This document shows positions 17,972-27,193 of a stretch of DNA of 64,000 nucleotides, piece after piece (position 1 is the first letter of the stretch; each line of letters begins with the position of its first letter). This DNA is from Psychroflexus gondwanensis ACAM 44 (GTDB taxonomy: Bacteria; Bacteroidota; Bacteroidia; Flavobacteriales; Flavobacteriaceae): the NCBI RefSeq assembly GCF_000355905.1, contig NZ_APLF01000006.1:56540-120539 (forward strand), given 5' to 3'. A model generated the notes under the pieces. It had not been told where the DNA came from and did no database searches. It saw only the letters and a program-made list of their open reading frames with translations. The translations under genes and the position numbers were made by a program.

Positions 17972-19021
17972 ATGAGAACTAAGTCAAATGTAAGGGTAGG
18001 AATTAGCATAGGAGACATGAACGGCATTGGGCCAGAGGTCATATTAAAATCTCTACAAGATCCAAGAGTTTTGGAGCTTTTTACGCCTGTTATTTTTGCC
18101 AACTCAAAGATGATGTCCTTTTTTGGGAACCAATTTAAAGTAAAGCTACAATTCAATGGCATTACCGATGCTAGTGAAGCTATTGAAGGAAAAATAAATG
18201 TAGTGAATGTTTGGAAAGAAAATGTAAAAATAAACTTTGGAGAAGAAGATAAAACAATTGGTGGCTATGCTATTCAATCTCTAAAAGCTGCAACTCAAGC
18301 TTTGATTAAAAAAGATATTGATACGTTGGTGACTGCTCCAATTCATAAAAACAGCATTCAATCTGATGAATTTAACTTTCCAGGACATACAGATTACTTA
18401 GCTCAAGAATTGAAAGGCGACAGCTTAATGTTTATGGTGTCCGATACTATTAAAGTAGGACTGCTTACCGATCACGTGCCTGTCAAAGATGTTTCTAGTA
18501 AAATAACTGAAGAACTTATTGAAAAAAAGGTAAATGCCATTCACGATTCCTTGAAAAAAGATTTCAATATTCGTGAGCCTAAAATTGCTGTGCTTGGGAT
18601 TAATCCTCATTCTGGTGATGGAGGAGTGATTGGTAAAGAAGATGATGAGGTGATAAAACCAGCCATCAAAAAATTTATAGAAGAGGGTAAGTTTGTGTTT
18701 GGTCCTTATGCAGCCGATAGCTTTTTTGGAAGTAAAAACAACGCTAATTTCGATGCGGTTATCGCAGCCTACCATGACCAAGGTTTGATCCCTTTCAAAA
18801 CCTTGTCTTTTGGCAATGGTGTTAACTTTACTGCAGGCCTGAATAGAATAAGAACATCGCCAGATCACGGGACAGCTTTTGATATTGCAGGAAAAGGTAT
18901 AGCCGAGGGAAGTTCTTTTACACAAGCTATTTTTATGTCTATTTCTATTTTTAAAAACAGAATGGAATATTTGAAATTGAACAAAAATCCCTTAGAAAAA
19001 CAAACTCAAAAATCATTTTAG
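17972..19021 (+). CDS. pdxA: 4-hydroxythreonine-4-phosphate dehydrogenase
   Basis: 349 residues of the PdxA family, the NAD-dependent step of DXP-dependent vitamin B6 synthesis. Metal-binding histidines are visible in FPGHTDYLA, AYHDQGLIPFK and RTSPDHGTAFDIAGKG. The N-terminus VGISIGDMNGIGPEV is typical. I start at the ATG at 17972; an in-frame TTG lies at 17963. The yceD-like and rpmF genes follow on the same strand. Confidence 0.95.
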   Translation: MRTKSNVRVGISIGDMNGIGPEVILKSLQDPRVLELFTPVIFANSKMMSFFGNQFKVKLQFNGITDASEAIEGKINVVNVWKENVKINFGEEDKTIGGYAIQSLKAATQALIKKDIDTLVTAPIHKNSIQSDEFNFPGHTDYLAQELKGDSLMFMVSDTIKVGLLTDHVPVKDVSSKITEELIEKKVNAIHDSLKKDFNIREPKIAVLGINPHSGDGGVIGKEDDEVIKPAIKKFIEEGKFVFGPYAADSFFGSKNNANFDAVIAAYHDQGLIPFKTLSFGNGVNFTAGLNRIRTSPDHGTAFDIAGKGIAEGSSFTQAIFMSISIFKNRMEYLKLNKNPLEKQTQKSF

Positions 19022-19050
19022 TTATTTCTAGAGAGTATTATTAATTTTAA

Positions 19051-19058
19051 TATATTTG
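19051..19058 (+). promoter_or_regulatory. Candidate -7 element before the yceD-like gene
   Basis: TATATTTG is an exact TAnnTTTG match ending 21 bases before the ATG at 19080. This suggests that yceD-rpmF has its own promoter besides read-through from pdxA. Confidence 0.5.
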
Positions 19059-19079
19059 CAGACTCAAAACTGATGTTGT

Positions 19080-19607
19080 ATGAGGAAGTTTAAGGCTTAC
19101 GCCATACCTTTTGTAGGATTGAAAGTTGGACAGCACAGATTTGATTATAAAATTGATAATTCGTTCTTTGAGCTTTTTGACTTTCAGGAATTTAATAATG
19201 CAGACGTTACTGTTCATTTAGAACTCACCAAAAAAGCGAATATGCTTGAACTTGAGTTTGAATTTTCAGGACACATCAATGTAAATTGTGATCTCACTTT
19301 AGAGCCTTACGATCAACAGATAAGTAATCACTTATCCTTAGTGGTGAAGTTTGGAGACGATTACAACAATGATAATGAAGAGCTGTTAATCTTACCTCAT
19401 AGCGATCACGAAGTAGAAACCCAGCAGTATATTTACGAAGGAATTATACTTGGTCTTCCTGTGAAAAGAGTACATCCTGGGGTAGAAGACGGCAGCATTG
19501 AGTCGGAAATCCTTGAAAAGTTAAATGAATTACAGCCAGAACAGAATACTAAAGAAGAGGATACAGATCCTCGTTGGGATAAATTAAAAGAATTACTAAA
19601 CGAATAA
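19080..19607 (+). CDS. DUF177/YceD family protein
   Basis: 175 residues of the YceD family, linked in other bacteria to 23S rRNA accumulation and nearly always placed before rpmF, as here (12-base gap). The C-terminal DPRWDKLKELL matches the family signature. Only one cysteine (in VNCDLTLEPY) is present, so the paired cysteines of some homologues are missing. Confidence 0.87.
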   Translation: MRKFKAYAIPFVGLKVGQHRFDYKIDNSFFELFDFQEFNNADVTVHLELTKKANMLELEFEFSGHINVNCDLTLEPYDQQISNHLSLVVKFGDDYNNDNEELLILPHSDHEVETQQYIYEGIILGLPVKRVHPGVEDGSIESEILEKLNELQPEQNTKEEDTDPRWDKLKELLNE

Positions 19608-19619
19608 TACATTTGAGCA

Positions 19620-19823
19620 ATGGCACATCCAAAGAGAAAAATCTCGAAGACAAGAAGAGATAAGAGAAGAACACACATTAAGGCTAAGATGCCACAAATC
19701 GCTACAGATACTACCACTGGTGAAGCGCATTTGTTTCACAGAGCACACTGGCATGAAGGTAAAATGTACTACAGAGGTCAAGTTTTGATCGACAATACTG
19801 AAGATGCAGAAGTTGTAGAATAA
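19620..19823 (+). CDS. rpmF: 50S ribosomal protein L32
   Basis: 67 residues beginning [17 protein letters not shown], the classic basic L32 start. The zinc-ribbon cysteines of other L32 proteins are absent, as is usual in Bacteroidota, and the C-terminus is acidic. It follows the yceD-like gene and is closed by a terminator. Confidence 0.96.
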   Translation: MAHPKRKISKTRRDKRRTHIKAKMPQIATDTTTGEAHLFHRAHWHEGKMYYRGQVLIDNTEDAEVVE

Positions 19824-19846
19824 CACATCTTTTTATTATAGAATTT

Positions 19847-19877
19847 ACTCCTTTATTAACTTAAAGGAGTTTTTTTG
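19847..19877 (+). terminator. Intrinsic terminator of the pdxA-yceD-rpmF operon
   Basis: A 9-bp stem ACTCCTTTA/TAAAGGAGT (19847-19855 and 19862-19870) is followed by seven T. Confidence 0.88.
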
Positions 19878-19921
19878 TTGGTATAGTAATTTTAACTAAC
19901 TTTAAATCAAATCTTTATATT

Positions 19922-20839
19922 ATGAAACAACTCTCCACTCTTATTATTTTATTTTTTCTAAGTTCTCATCTCTCATTTGCTCAGGTTACCTCCGTACCTG
20001 ATGAAAACTTTGAACAAGCCTTGATCGATCTAGCTATAGATACTGATGGAGTTATCAATGGGCAGGTTTTGACTGCGGATATTGAAAATATTATCGAACT
20101 GAATTTTAGTGAATTAAATGCAACTTATTCTATAGACGAATTCACTGGTATTGAAGATTTTACTCAGCTTGAAATTTTTAAGCTTACTGATCGGGTTTCA
20201 ATTAATTTTTTTGGTGATGAGACTAAATCGAATTTTTTAAATGAAAATATAAATCTAAAAGAAATCTACATAACGAATGATTCTGCAGATGCTGCAGATA
20301 TAAACATAGAAAGTTTAGATATAAGCAATCTTGAAAATTTAGAATATATCGATTTGAGTAATGTTGATATAAAATCTATTTTTTTGAATAATCCTGAATA
20401 TGATTATGAAAATGTTACACTAGAGCTTTTTTTTGAAGGGTTTCCTAGATCTGAAAATGATTGGAATGTTTGTGTTGGTGTTAACGACCCTGCAGCGGCG
20501 AGTTCCGGTAGTTTTCCTTACAATACTTGGACTATTTTAGATGGTGGACCAAGAACTTATAATTTCTCATCAACTTGTAACTTAAATATAGATGATTTTG
20601 AAAGTTTAAATTCAATTTCTGTTTATCCTAATCCAGTTAGTAACACACTCAATTTTAATAACCCCAATCAAATTGAACTTGACCAAGCCCAAGTGTATAG
20701 TATGGAAGGCAGATTGGTTAAGTCTTTTCTTAATCTAAAAGAAAACATCGATCTGGAGGGCTTAGTTTCAGGTGTATATTTTGTAACTATCAAAAACAAA
20801 CAGCAAGAGGCTTTGAGCTTTAAAGTCATAAAGCAGTAA
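19922..20839 (+). CDS. T9SS-secreted leucine-rich-like protein
   Basis: 305 residues. The signal peptide ends about SFAQ (residue 21). VPDENFEQALIDLAIDTDG begins a short leucine-rich-repeat-like region common in Flavobacteria. The last about 75 residues form a type IX secretion C-terminal sorting domain (SISVYPNPVSNTLNF, YSMEGRLVKSF, GVYFVTIKN). The protein is therefore probably exported and attached to the surface or released; its function is unknown. Confidence 0.88.
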   Translation: MKQLSTLIILFFLSSHLSFAQVTSVPDENFEQALIDLAIDTDGVINGQVLTADIENIIELNFSELNATYSIDEFTGIEDFTQLEIFKLTDRVSINFFGDETKSNFLNENINLKEIYITNDSADAADINIESLDISNLENLEYIDLSNVDIKSIFLNNPEYDYENVTLELFFEGFPRSENDWNVCVGVNDPAAASSGSFPYNTWTILDGGPRTYNFSSTCNLNIDDFESLNSISVYPNPVSNTLNFNNPNQIELDQAQVYSMEGRLVKSFLNLKENIDLEGLVSGVYFVTIKNKQQEALSFKVIKQ

Positions 20840-20863
20840 ATACTGTTTTTAAACACCTCTACA

Positions 20864-20898
20864 AAAAAAACGCCACTCGAAAGAGTGGCGTTTTAAGG
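20864..20898. terminator. Bidirectional terminator between the T9SS protein gene and cspA
   Basis: A perfect 12-bp stem AAAACGCCACTC/GAGTGGCGTTTT (20867-20878 and 20883-20894) with GAAA loop. The T run is strong on the minus strand (cspA) and weaker on the plus strand. Confidence 0.9.
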
Positions 20899-20922
20899 TT
20901 TTGAAAAAAAAATGCTATATGA

Positions 20923-21114
20923 TTAGATCAAACGTACATCTGTAGCGTTCATTCCTTTTTTTCCTTCTTCTTCTGCGTACTCAACTTCGTCTCCTTCATT
21001 AAGAGATTCACCGTTAAGTCCTGTGACGTGTACAAAAATATCTTCTCCTGTTTCGTCGTTTGTAATGAATCCATAACCTTTAGACTCATTGAAAAATTTT
21101 ACTTTACCTTGCAT
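20923..21114 (-). CDS. cspA: Cold-shock domain protein
   Basis: 63 residues, a single cold-shock domain that binds single-stranded RNA and DNA. RNP1-like KGYGFI and RNP2-like DIFVHV are intact. It is monocistronic, with a candidate -7 element about 30 bases upstream and a strong terminator. The AT-rich leader is short. Confidence 0.95.
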   Translation of the reverse strand: MQGKVKFFNESKGYGFITNDETGEDIFVHVTGLNGESLNEGDEVEYAEEEGKKGMNATDVRLI

Positions 21115-21143
21115 AATAATAAATAATAATTAATAATATAACA

Positions 21144-21151
21144 CAAAAGTA
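21144..21151 (-). promoter_or_regulatory. Candidate -7 element of cspA
   Basis: TACTTTTG on the minus strand fits TAnnTTTG, 29 bases before the cspA ATG. A -33 element is not clear. Confidence 0.5.
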
Positions 21152-21232
21152 ATTAAAATTTATCTTTCATGTGTTTTAAATTGAATTATTTTTCACTTTA
21201 ATTAAGTCATTTTCAACAAATTATAGGTCTGT

Positions 21233-21508
21233 TTATTCATTGGATTTATCCTTTCTATTATCTTCTTTAGATTTATCTGAAAGTTTAGTAATCCTATCCA
21301 TGTTTTCCTTAGTTAACGTGTAATCTTGTAGACGTTTCCCTTTCCACCGGTGTGCCAGGAAGAGAGGCATCAATATAAAAGCGCTAGCGAGTACACTTAT
21401 TCCTATAATCCGTTCACCTACAATTTCACTTTCATAGAGTTTGAAGTAGGACCCAAGTAAGAATCCGGCTAGGATTAAAAGAAAAACCAATTTGATAAGT
21501 GCTCTCAT
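21233..21508 (-). CDS. Small two-helix membrane protein downstream of the CLC gene
   Basis: 91 residues: helices at about 5-22 and 35-53, then a basic, highly charged tail rich in Lys, Asp and Arg. It starts 9 bases behind the CLC channel gene and is probably cotranscribed with it. The family is not recognised; a role as accessory subunit of the channel is only a guess from position. Confidence 0.72.
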   Translation of the reverse strand: MRALIKLVFLLILAGFLLGSYFKLYESEIVGERIIGISVLASAFILMPLFLAHRWKGKRLQDYTLTKENMDRITKLSDKSKEDNRKDKSNE

Positions 21509-21517
21509 AGTAATGTA

Positions 21518-23314
21518 TTAGACTGTAACTTCTATTAATTTTTGTCGGTAGGCCGTTAGCAACTTAGATTTTGAAATAAATCCAACGTATTTCTTATCCC
21601 TCACCACGGGGAGATTCCATGCTCCTGTATCTTGAAATTTTTTCATAATATCTCTCATTTTGCATTCATTCAAATCTATGATATCTGGAGCGTTTTGCAT
21701 AAGGTCACTTACCTTCACTTCTTCGTAAAGAGTTTTATCAAACATGATGGTTCGTATGTCATCCAAAAGGATGATCCCTTGAAATATGTAATCCTTATCT
21801 ACAACAGGAAAGATATTTCGTTTGGATTTCACTACACCTTCACTCACTATTTGCCCAAGATTCATTTCATCGTTTAAGACTTCAAAATTATCCTCCACAA
21901 CTTGTTGGATATCCATTAGGGTTAATACTGCTTGGTCTTTGTTGTGGGTAACTAAATCCCCACGTTCAGCCAGTTCCATGGTATAGACAGAATTTGGTTG
22001 AAATTGACTAGTGATCACATACGAAATAGCAGCGGTAATCATAAGAGGAATAAATAAGCTATAGCCACTTGTAATTTCAGCAATTAAAAATATAGCGGTC
22101 AGTGGGGCATGCATAACTCCTGCCATCAAGCCGGCCATTCCTACCAAAGTAAATTGACTTACAGACAACGGTGTTTTAGTTATACTTAGAGCATTAATAA
22201 TTAAGGCGTAAGAATGACCAATCATACTACCTATAAATAAAACTGGTGCAAAAATGCCTCCAATTCCTCCTGCTGCAATTGTTACTGAGGTGGCAATCAT
22301 TTTGAAAATTACCAAAACCAACAAAAAAAGAATAACCATCCAAGTTACGTTCAAGTCTTGAAAGAATCTATTTGATGCCAAAAAAGCGTGGTCACCTGCA
22401 AGGAGTTCGTTTACAGTTTCATAGCCTTCACCATAAACTTGAGGAACAAAAAATAAGATACCACTCAAAATAACTCCACCAATCACTATTCTATTGAATT
22501 TATATTTTATAGTATTAAAAGTTTTAAAGGTATAGATATATACTTTAGTAAAAATGATAGAGGAAATGGCTGTAAAAATCCCCAAGGCAATATAAAAGGG
22601 AACCTCACTTACTTCAAAAGCATTTTCTAGTTGTGTATGAAGAATGATATCAGTACCAAAGAAAAAATAAGAAGTAAGAATAGAGGAGACAGAAGCTACT
22701 AGAAGAGGAATCATAGAGGCTAAGGTTAGATCCAAACTAAAAATCTCGATGGCGAAAATAATACCAGCTATAGGCGCTTGAAAAATAGAGGACATGGCAC
22801 CTGCGGCGGCACAACCAATGAGTAAGGTTCTTGAGGTTTGAGTAAGACTAAGGTATTTTGAGAGGCTAGTGCTTAAGGCTGCACTAGAAACTACGGTTGG
22901 TGCTTCAAGCCCGGCAGATCCACCAAATCCAAGAGTAATAGGCGCCGTAATAATAGAAGCGTAATTCTGAAATCGCCTCATAAAGCCTTTACGCCTTGAT
23001 ATAGAATATAAGGTTGTCGAAATCCCTTGTCCTATGTCTTTTTTGAGAATAAATTTTGAAAATAAATAAACAATGATTAATCCAAAGAGCGGAAAAATAA
23101 AATAATATGCATTATGGTAGTTGGAAATGTAGCCGCCGCCTAACAAGGTTTGTATTGAAAAGGTGAGGTGTTTGATAAGAACAGCAACAAGACCAGAAAG
23201 TAGTCCCACAGCACTGCTTACAAGAATAAGCAGTCTCTGTTTAGACAAAAAAGAACTAAGCCATGAAGTGACTTGAGTTCCTTTTTCTTTTAAGTTAAAC
23301 TTCCTCTTAAACAT
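21518..23314 (-). CDS. CLC-family chloride channel/transporter with CBS domains
   Basis: 598 residues. The CLC membrane domain (about 25-440) shows GFGGSAGLEAPTV, the variant of the GxEGP selectivity motif with the gating Glu retained, then APIAGIIFAIEIF and AGGIGGIFAPVLFIGS. A C-terminal pair of CBS domains (about 455-590) could bind adenine nucleotides and regulate gating. Channel versus proton exchanger cannot be decided here. A small membrane protein gene follows. Confidence 0.93.
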   Translation of the reverse strand: MFKRKFNLKEKGTQVTSWLSSFLSKQRLLILVSSAVGLLSGLVAVLIKHLTFSIQTLLGGGYISNYHNAYYFIFPLFGLIIVYLFSKFILKKDIGQGISTTLYSISRRKGFMRRFQNYASIITAPITLGFGGSAGLEAPTVVSSAALSTSLSKYLSLTQTSRTLLIGCAAAGAMSSIFQAPIAGIIFAIEIFSLDLTLASMIPLLVASVSSILTSYFFFGTDIILHTQLENAFEVSEVPFYIALGIFTAISSIIFTKVYIYTFKTFNTIKYKFNRIVIGGVILSGILFFVPQVYGEGYETVNELLAGDHAFLASNRFFQDLNVTWMVILFLLVLVIFKMIATSVTIAAGGIGGIFAPVLFIGSMIGHSYALIINALSITKTPLSVSQFTLVGMAGLMAGVMHAPLTAIFLIAEITSGYSLFIPLMITAAISYVITSQFQPNSVYTMELAERGDLVTHNKDQAVLTLMDIQQVVEDNFEVLNDEMNLGQIVSEGVVKSKRNIFPVVDKDYIFQGIILLDDIRTIMFDKTLYEEVKVSDLMQNAPDIIDLNECKMRDIMKKFQDTGAWNLPVVRDKKYVGFISKSKLLTAYRQKLIEVTV

Positions 23315-23574
23315 ATCTATATTTTGAACTTAGAAGTCCTTTGATGATAAAACATTAGCGTCGTATAAATTTATTTCAAAGCTTTCGAAACGTTCTTAAT
23401 TATCGACTATTTTAAAAAATAAATCTAAAAATGCCTTTCATTAAAATTATTATAATTTTCTAATAACACAAATCATTTAAAACTAATTATCAATGACTTA
23501 GAGATAAAGCTACACCCTTAGTGTCTCCAGTAGAAGTGATCTATACCTTAGTTCAACTTTGACTAATCACACAA

Positions 23575-25323
23575 CTAGCTTCTTAGCTTTAAGTCTAGTT
23601 CTTTGAGCTGTTTTTCATCAATAGGAGCCGGTGCATCAATCATAATATCCCTTCCAGAATTGTTTTTGGGAAAAGCTATAAAGTCTCTAATGCTTTCCTG
23701 TCCTCCAAGAATCGCTACTAGTCTGTCCAAGCCAAAGGCAATACCACCGTGAGGGGGTGCCCCGTAAGTAAAGGCTTTCATCAAAAACCCAAACTGAGCT
23801 TCTGCTTCTTCTTTAGTAAACCCAAGATAATCAAACATCATGGATTGTGTTTTTTGATCGTGAATTCTTATGGACCCTCCACCAATCTCATTTCCATTTA
23901 AAACCAGATCATAGGCGTTAGCCTTTACTGCTCCAGGGTCTGTGGCTAGCAGTTCCAGTTGTCCTTCTTTTGGAGAGGTGAACGGGTGGTGCATAGCATG
24001 AAAGCGCTGCGTATCTTCGTCCCATTCTAACAAAGGAAAATCGACAACCCATAATGGCGCAAATTCATTGGGTTTTCTTAGACCCAATCGCTTACCCATT
24101 TCCATTCGTAATGCGCTTAGTTGTCCACGGGTCGCATTAGCTTTACCAGAAAGAACGCAGATAAGATCTCCAGGTTGAGCTCCTGTTTTTTCTGCCCAGG
24201 CTTTTAAATCAGATGTATCATAAAACTTATCGACAGAGGATTTTAAACTCCCATCCTCATTGTATTTGACGTAAACCATTCCTTTTGCACCAACTTGTGG
24301 GCGCTTCATCCACTCGATGAGCTTGTCGATGTCTTTTCTGGAATAGCTTGCAGCTCCTGGAATAGCAATACCCACGACGAGTTCAGCGTCATTAAAGACC
24401 TTAAAGTCTTTATGTTGAGCAACACCGTTAAGCTCGCCAAACTTCATCCCAAACCTGATGTCTGGCTTATCATTGCCGTAGGTTTGCATGGCTTCATCGT
24501 AAGTCATACGAGGAAAATCCTTGATCTCTACACCTTTTATTTCCTTAAGTAAATGCTTAGTTAGCCCTTCAAACGTATTGAGAATATCTTCCTGCTCAAC
24601 AAAAGTCATTTCGCAGTCGATTTGTGTAAATTCTGGCTGTCGGTCTGCGCGTAAATCCTCATCCCGGAAACACTTTACAATTTGAAAATACTTATCCAAT
24701 CCTCCGACCATAAGGAGTTGTTTGAAGGTTTGGGGAGACTGGGGTAGGGCATAAAACTGTCCAGCATTCATCCGGCTAGGGACCACAAAATCCCTTGCGC
24801 CTTCTGGGGTCGATTTGATGAGGTATGGAGTTTCAACCTCAATGAAATCTTTTTGTGACAAGTAATTTCTCACAGCCATCGAGACTTTACTTCTGAAGAT
24901 AAGCTTATTCTTTACGGGGTTTCTTCGGATATCTAGATAGCGATATTTCATTCTCAAATCCTCTCCACCATCAGTTTCATCTTCAATTGTGAATGGAGGG
25001 GTTTCAGAAATATTCAGAATAATGAGTTTTTCGACTAACACTTCAATATCTCCAGTAGGGATGGATTTATTTTTAGACTCCCTTTCTATAACAGTTCCTT
25101 CTACCTGTATCACAAACTCACGGCCTAATTCTCTAGCTTTTTCCATGATGTCTTTAGATGTACGATCAGTATCAAAAACCAATTGAGTAAGGCCATATCG
25201 GTCTCTCAAGTCTACCCAAATGATAAATCCTTTATCTCTTATCTTTTGTACCCAGCCAGATAAAATAACTTTTTTATTTAAGGACTTTATGTTTAACTCG
25301 CTGTTATTGTGATCTCTATACAT
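23575..25323 (-). CDS. aspS: Aspartyl-tRNA synthetase
   Basis: 582 residues, bacterial type: an anticodon-binding OB domain (about 1-110), class II catalytic core with motif 2 [18 protein letters not shown] and motif 3 [13 protein letters not shown], and the GAD insertion typical of bacterial AspRS. It charges tRNA-Asp. The gene stands alone; a TAnnTTTG element lies 25 bases upstream of the start. Confidence 0.97.
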   Translation of the reverse strand: MYRDHNNSELNIKSLNKKVILSGWVQKIRDKGFIIWVDLRDRYGLTQLVFDTDRTSKDIMEKARELGREFVIQVEGTVIERESKNKSIPTGDIEVLVEKLIILNISETPPFTIEDETDGGEDLRMKYRYLDIRRNPVKNKLIFRSKVSMAVRNYLSQKDFIEVETPYLIKSTPEGARDFVVPSRMNAGQFYALPQSPQTFKQLLMVGGLDKYFQIVKCFRDEDLRADRQPEFTQIDCEMTFVEQEDILNTFEGLTKHLLKEIKGVEIKDFPRMTYDEAMQTYGNDKPDIRFGMKFGELNGVAQHKDFKVFNDAELVVGIAIPGAASYSRKDIDKLIEWMKRPQVGAKGMVYVKYNEDGSLKSSVDKFYDTSDLKAWAEKTGAQPGDLICVLSGKANATRGQLSALRMEMGKRLGLRKPNEFAPLWVVDFPLLEWDEDTQRFHAMHHPFTSPKEGQLELLATDPGAVKANAYDLVLNGNEIGGGSIRIHDQKTQSMMFDYLGFTKEEAEAQFGFLMKAFTYGAPPHGGIAFGLDRLVAILGGQESIRDFIAFPKNNSGRDIMIDAPAPIDEKQLKELDLKLRS

Positions 25324-25348
25324 GTTTTGTGGTTTATGACAGGATTTG

Positions 25349-25356
25349 CAAAAATA
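25349..25356 (-). promoter_or_regulatory. Candidate -7 element of aspS
   Basis: TATTTTTG on the minus strand matches TAnnTTTG, 25 bases before the aspS ATG. Confidence 0.45.
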
Positions 25357-25547
25357 ACAAGTTAACGGTCTTAATGAAGAGGATGTTACGGAAATTTTTA
25401 GGCTTACTTAAAGACTAGAAACTTGATTTATTTTCATATTGAATCGCCCTATGCACAGCTTATTTAAGAGGCTTTGTAAAATTAATGTTAACCAAATGTG
25501 TTTTAAATGTAAATTATATGTATATTAGATTTTAAATAAAAAGAGAT

Positions 25548-25907
25548 ATGAAAGCATTTAGCACCCTTGTAATGGTTTTTTTAATGAGTTTTACACTTTT
25601 TGCTCAAACTGATAAAAACCTGGTGAAGACAGAAAAAGTTGGAGATTTACAGAAAGTAACTATGTTCTATGAAAGTGGAGAATTACATCAAGTAGGATAT
25701 ATCAAAAATGATAAACTCCATGGTGAGTGGGAATCTTTCGATAGAGAAGGAAATAATCTTGCCAAAGCAAATTATGAAAACGGTAATAAAGTTGGACAAT
25801 GGATGTTTTGGAATGATGGCAAACTTTCAATCGTAGATTATAATGAAAATAGAATCGTACAAGTGAAAACCTTTGTTGAAGAAGGAAGCCAAGTGGTAAG
25901 TAACTAG
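25548..25907 (+). CDS. Secreted MORN/YwqK-type repeat protein
   Basis: 119 residues with signal peptide (cleavage about LFAQ, residue 20) and about four short repeats of the MORN_2 type, such as YESGELHQVGYIKNDKLHGEW and KANYENGNKVGQWMFW. These families are often annotated as YwqK toxin-neutralising proteins, but in Flavobacteria they are common secreted proteins of unknown role. Closed by a terminator. Confidence 0.85.
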   Translation: MKAFSTLVMVFLMSFTLFAQTDKNLVKTEKVGDLQKVTMFYESGELHQVGYIKNDKLHGEWESFDREGNNLAKANYENGNKVGQWMFWNDGKLSIVDYNENRIVQVKTFVEEGSQVVSN

Positions 25908-25927
25908 AACATAAATTTTAATTATAC

Positions 25928-25961
25928 AAAGTGTCTAATGTAAATTAGACACTTTTTTTAT
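25928..25961. terminator. Bidirectional terminator between the MORN protein gene and tag
   Basis: A perfect 12-bp stem AAAGTGTCTAAT/ATTAGACACTTT (25928-25939 and 25944-25955) with loop GTAA and a plus-strand T run. The right arm covers the stop codon of tag, so the hairpin serves both convergent genes. Confidence 0.88.
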
Positions 25962-26511
25962 GCTTAAAACAATAGGTTAAGTGATCATTAACCATTCCAG
26001 AAGCTTGCATAAATGCATATATAGTAGTGGGTCCTAAAAACTTAAATCCTCGTTTTCTTAAGTCTCCCGAGATGTTTTGACTCATTTCAGTTTGCGAGGG
26101 AACTTGGTTTAATTTTGAAAATGAATTTAAAATAGGTTCTTTACTCACATACCCCCAAATGTATTTTGAAAACGAGTCGTATTCCTCTTGAATCTTAATA
26201 AATCCCTTAGCATTGGTAATACTAGCTTCAATTTTACCTCGATGTCTCACAATCTCTTCATTGTTGAGTAACCTGGAAACGTCCTTTTGGGTGTACTTAG
26301 AAATTTTGTGATAATCAAATTCATCAAAGGCCTCTCGGAACTGCTCTCGCTTTTTTAAAATAGTCAACCAATTTAAGCCAGCTTGAAAACTTTCCAGTAA
26401 AAGCAATTCATACAAGTGTTGATCTTCATAAACAGGATCTCCCCACTCTTCATCATGATACTTTTCATAAATATCTTGACCTATACACCACTCACACCTT
26501 ACCTTTGTCAT
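25945..26511 (-). CDS. tag: DNA-3-methyladenine glycosylase I
   Basis: 188 residues, normal length for Tag. It removes 3-methyladenine from DNA. The zinc snap ligands are visible: an N-terminal Cys (RCEW) and His (KYHDEEWG), and a C-terminal DHLTYCFKH. The core EEWGDPVYEDQHLYELLLLESFQ is typical (shown here only in part by its first and last words: EEWGD and LESFQ). The start region overlaps a 22-bp tandem duplication (see repeat at 26499). Confidence 0.94.
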   Translation of the reverse strand: MTKVRCEWCIGQDIYEKYHDEEWGDPVYEDQHLYELLLLESFQAGLNWLTILKKREQFREAFDEFDYHKISKYTQKDVSRLLNNEEIVRHRGKIEASITNAKGFIKIQEEYDSFSKYIWGYVSKEPILNSFSKLNQVPSQTEMSQNISGDLRKRGFKFLGPTTIYAFMQASGMVNDHLTYCFKHKKSV

Positions 26512-26542
26512 TGTAAAAATTTACCTTTGTTATTGTAATAAT
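26499..26542. repeat. 22-bp tandem duplication at the tag start
   Basis: Two adjacent 22-bp units (26499-26520 and 26521-26542) agree at 20 of 22 positions. The first contains the tag start codon; in the second the ATG is changed to ATA. On the plus strand each unit contains TACCTTTG, a -7-like element that could serve the divergent thioredoxin-like gene. Confidence 0.8.
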
Positions 26543-26575
26543 TTTAAAGTATTTCTACTGTTTAAAAAAACATAT

Positions 26576-27193
26576 ATGTCAGAACAAATTCAACTTGAAA
26601 GTATAAAAAAACACTTAGATAAAACGCTTACTTATTCAGAATATAAAAAACTTGTAGGTGATTTATTAAAAGAGAATAAGTCTACAGGATTCACTCAAAA
26701 TGAAACCTATCTTAAGTATTCTAAATTAGGCTTTAGCCGAATGAACCGTTGGGAAAAAACCTCAAAATTAACAGCAGAGCAAATTGAAACTATCCAGAAG
26801 GTTACTAAAAAGCAAACCTGGTTAGTCATTACAGAAGGCTGGTGTGGAGATGCAGCTCCCGTTATCCCAATAATGAATAAAATAGCAGATATAAATCCGC
26901 TCATCACCTTCAAGCTGATTTTAAGAGACGAAAATGATGAACTTATGAGCCAGTTTTTGACCAATGGCGGTAAGTCTATACCGAAGCTGCTTTCTTTTAA
27001 TACGGAAGAGAATGACCTTTTATTTACTTGGGGACCAAGAACAAAGGAGGCTACCGATTTGGTGGCTAAAGAAAAAGCCGAATTTGGAAAATTGAGAGAC
27101 GAATTTAAAGTTACTCTTCAGAAATTGTACAACCAAGACAAAGGGAAAGCTATTGCAGAGGATCTTGTGAATTGCCTGAAACAATCAAATTAG
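26576..27193 (+). CDS. Thioredoxin-fold protein with a WCGDAAP site
   Basis: 205 residues. An N-terminal helical part (about 1-80) precedes a thioredoxin-like domain in which the usual WCxxC is replaced by WCGDAAP (Cys90 only), so it cannot act as a normal dithiol oxidoreductase. This matches a thioredoxin family group common in Flavobacteria. No signal peptide: cytosolic. Its stop overlaps the convergent truB stop by 4 bases. Role unknown. Confidence 0.85.
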   Translation: MSEQIQLESIKKHLDKTLTYSEYKKLVGDLLKENKSTGFTQNETYLKYSKLGFSRMNRWEKTSKLTAEQIETIQKVTKKQTWLVITEGWCGDAAPVIPIMNKIADINPLITFKLILRDENDELMSQFLTNGGKSIPKLLSFNTEENDLLFTWGPRTKEATDLVAKEKAEFGKLRDEFKVTLQKLYNQDKGKAIAEDLVNCLKQSN

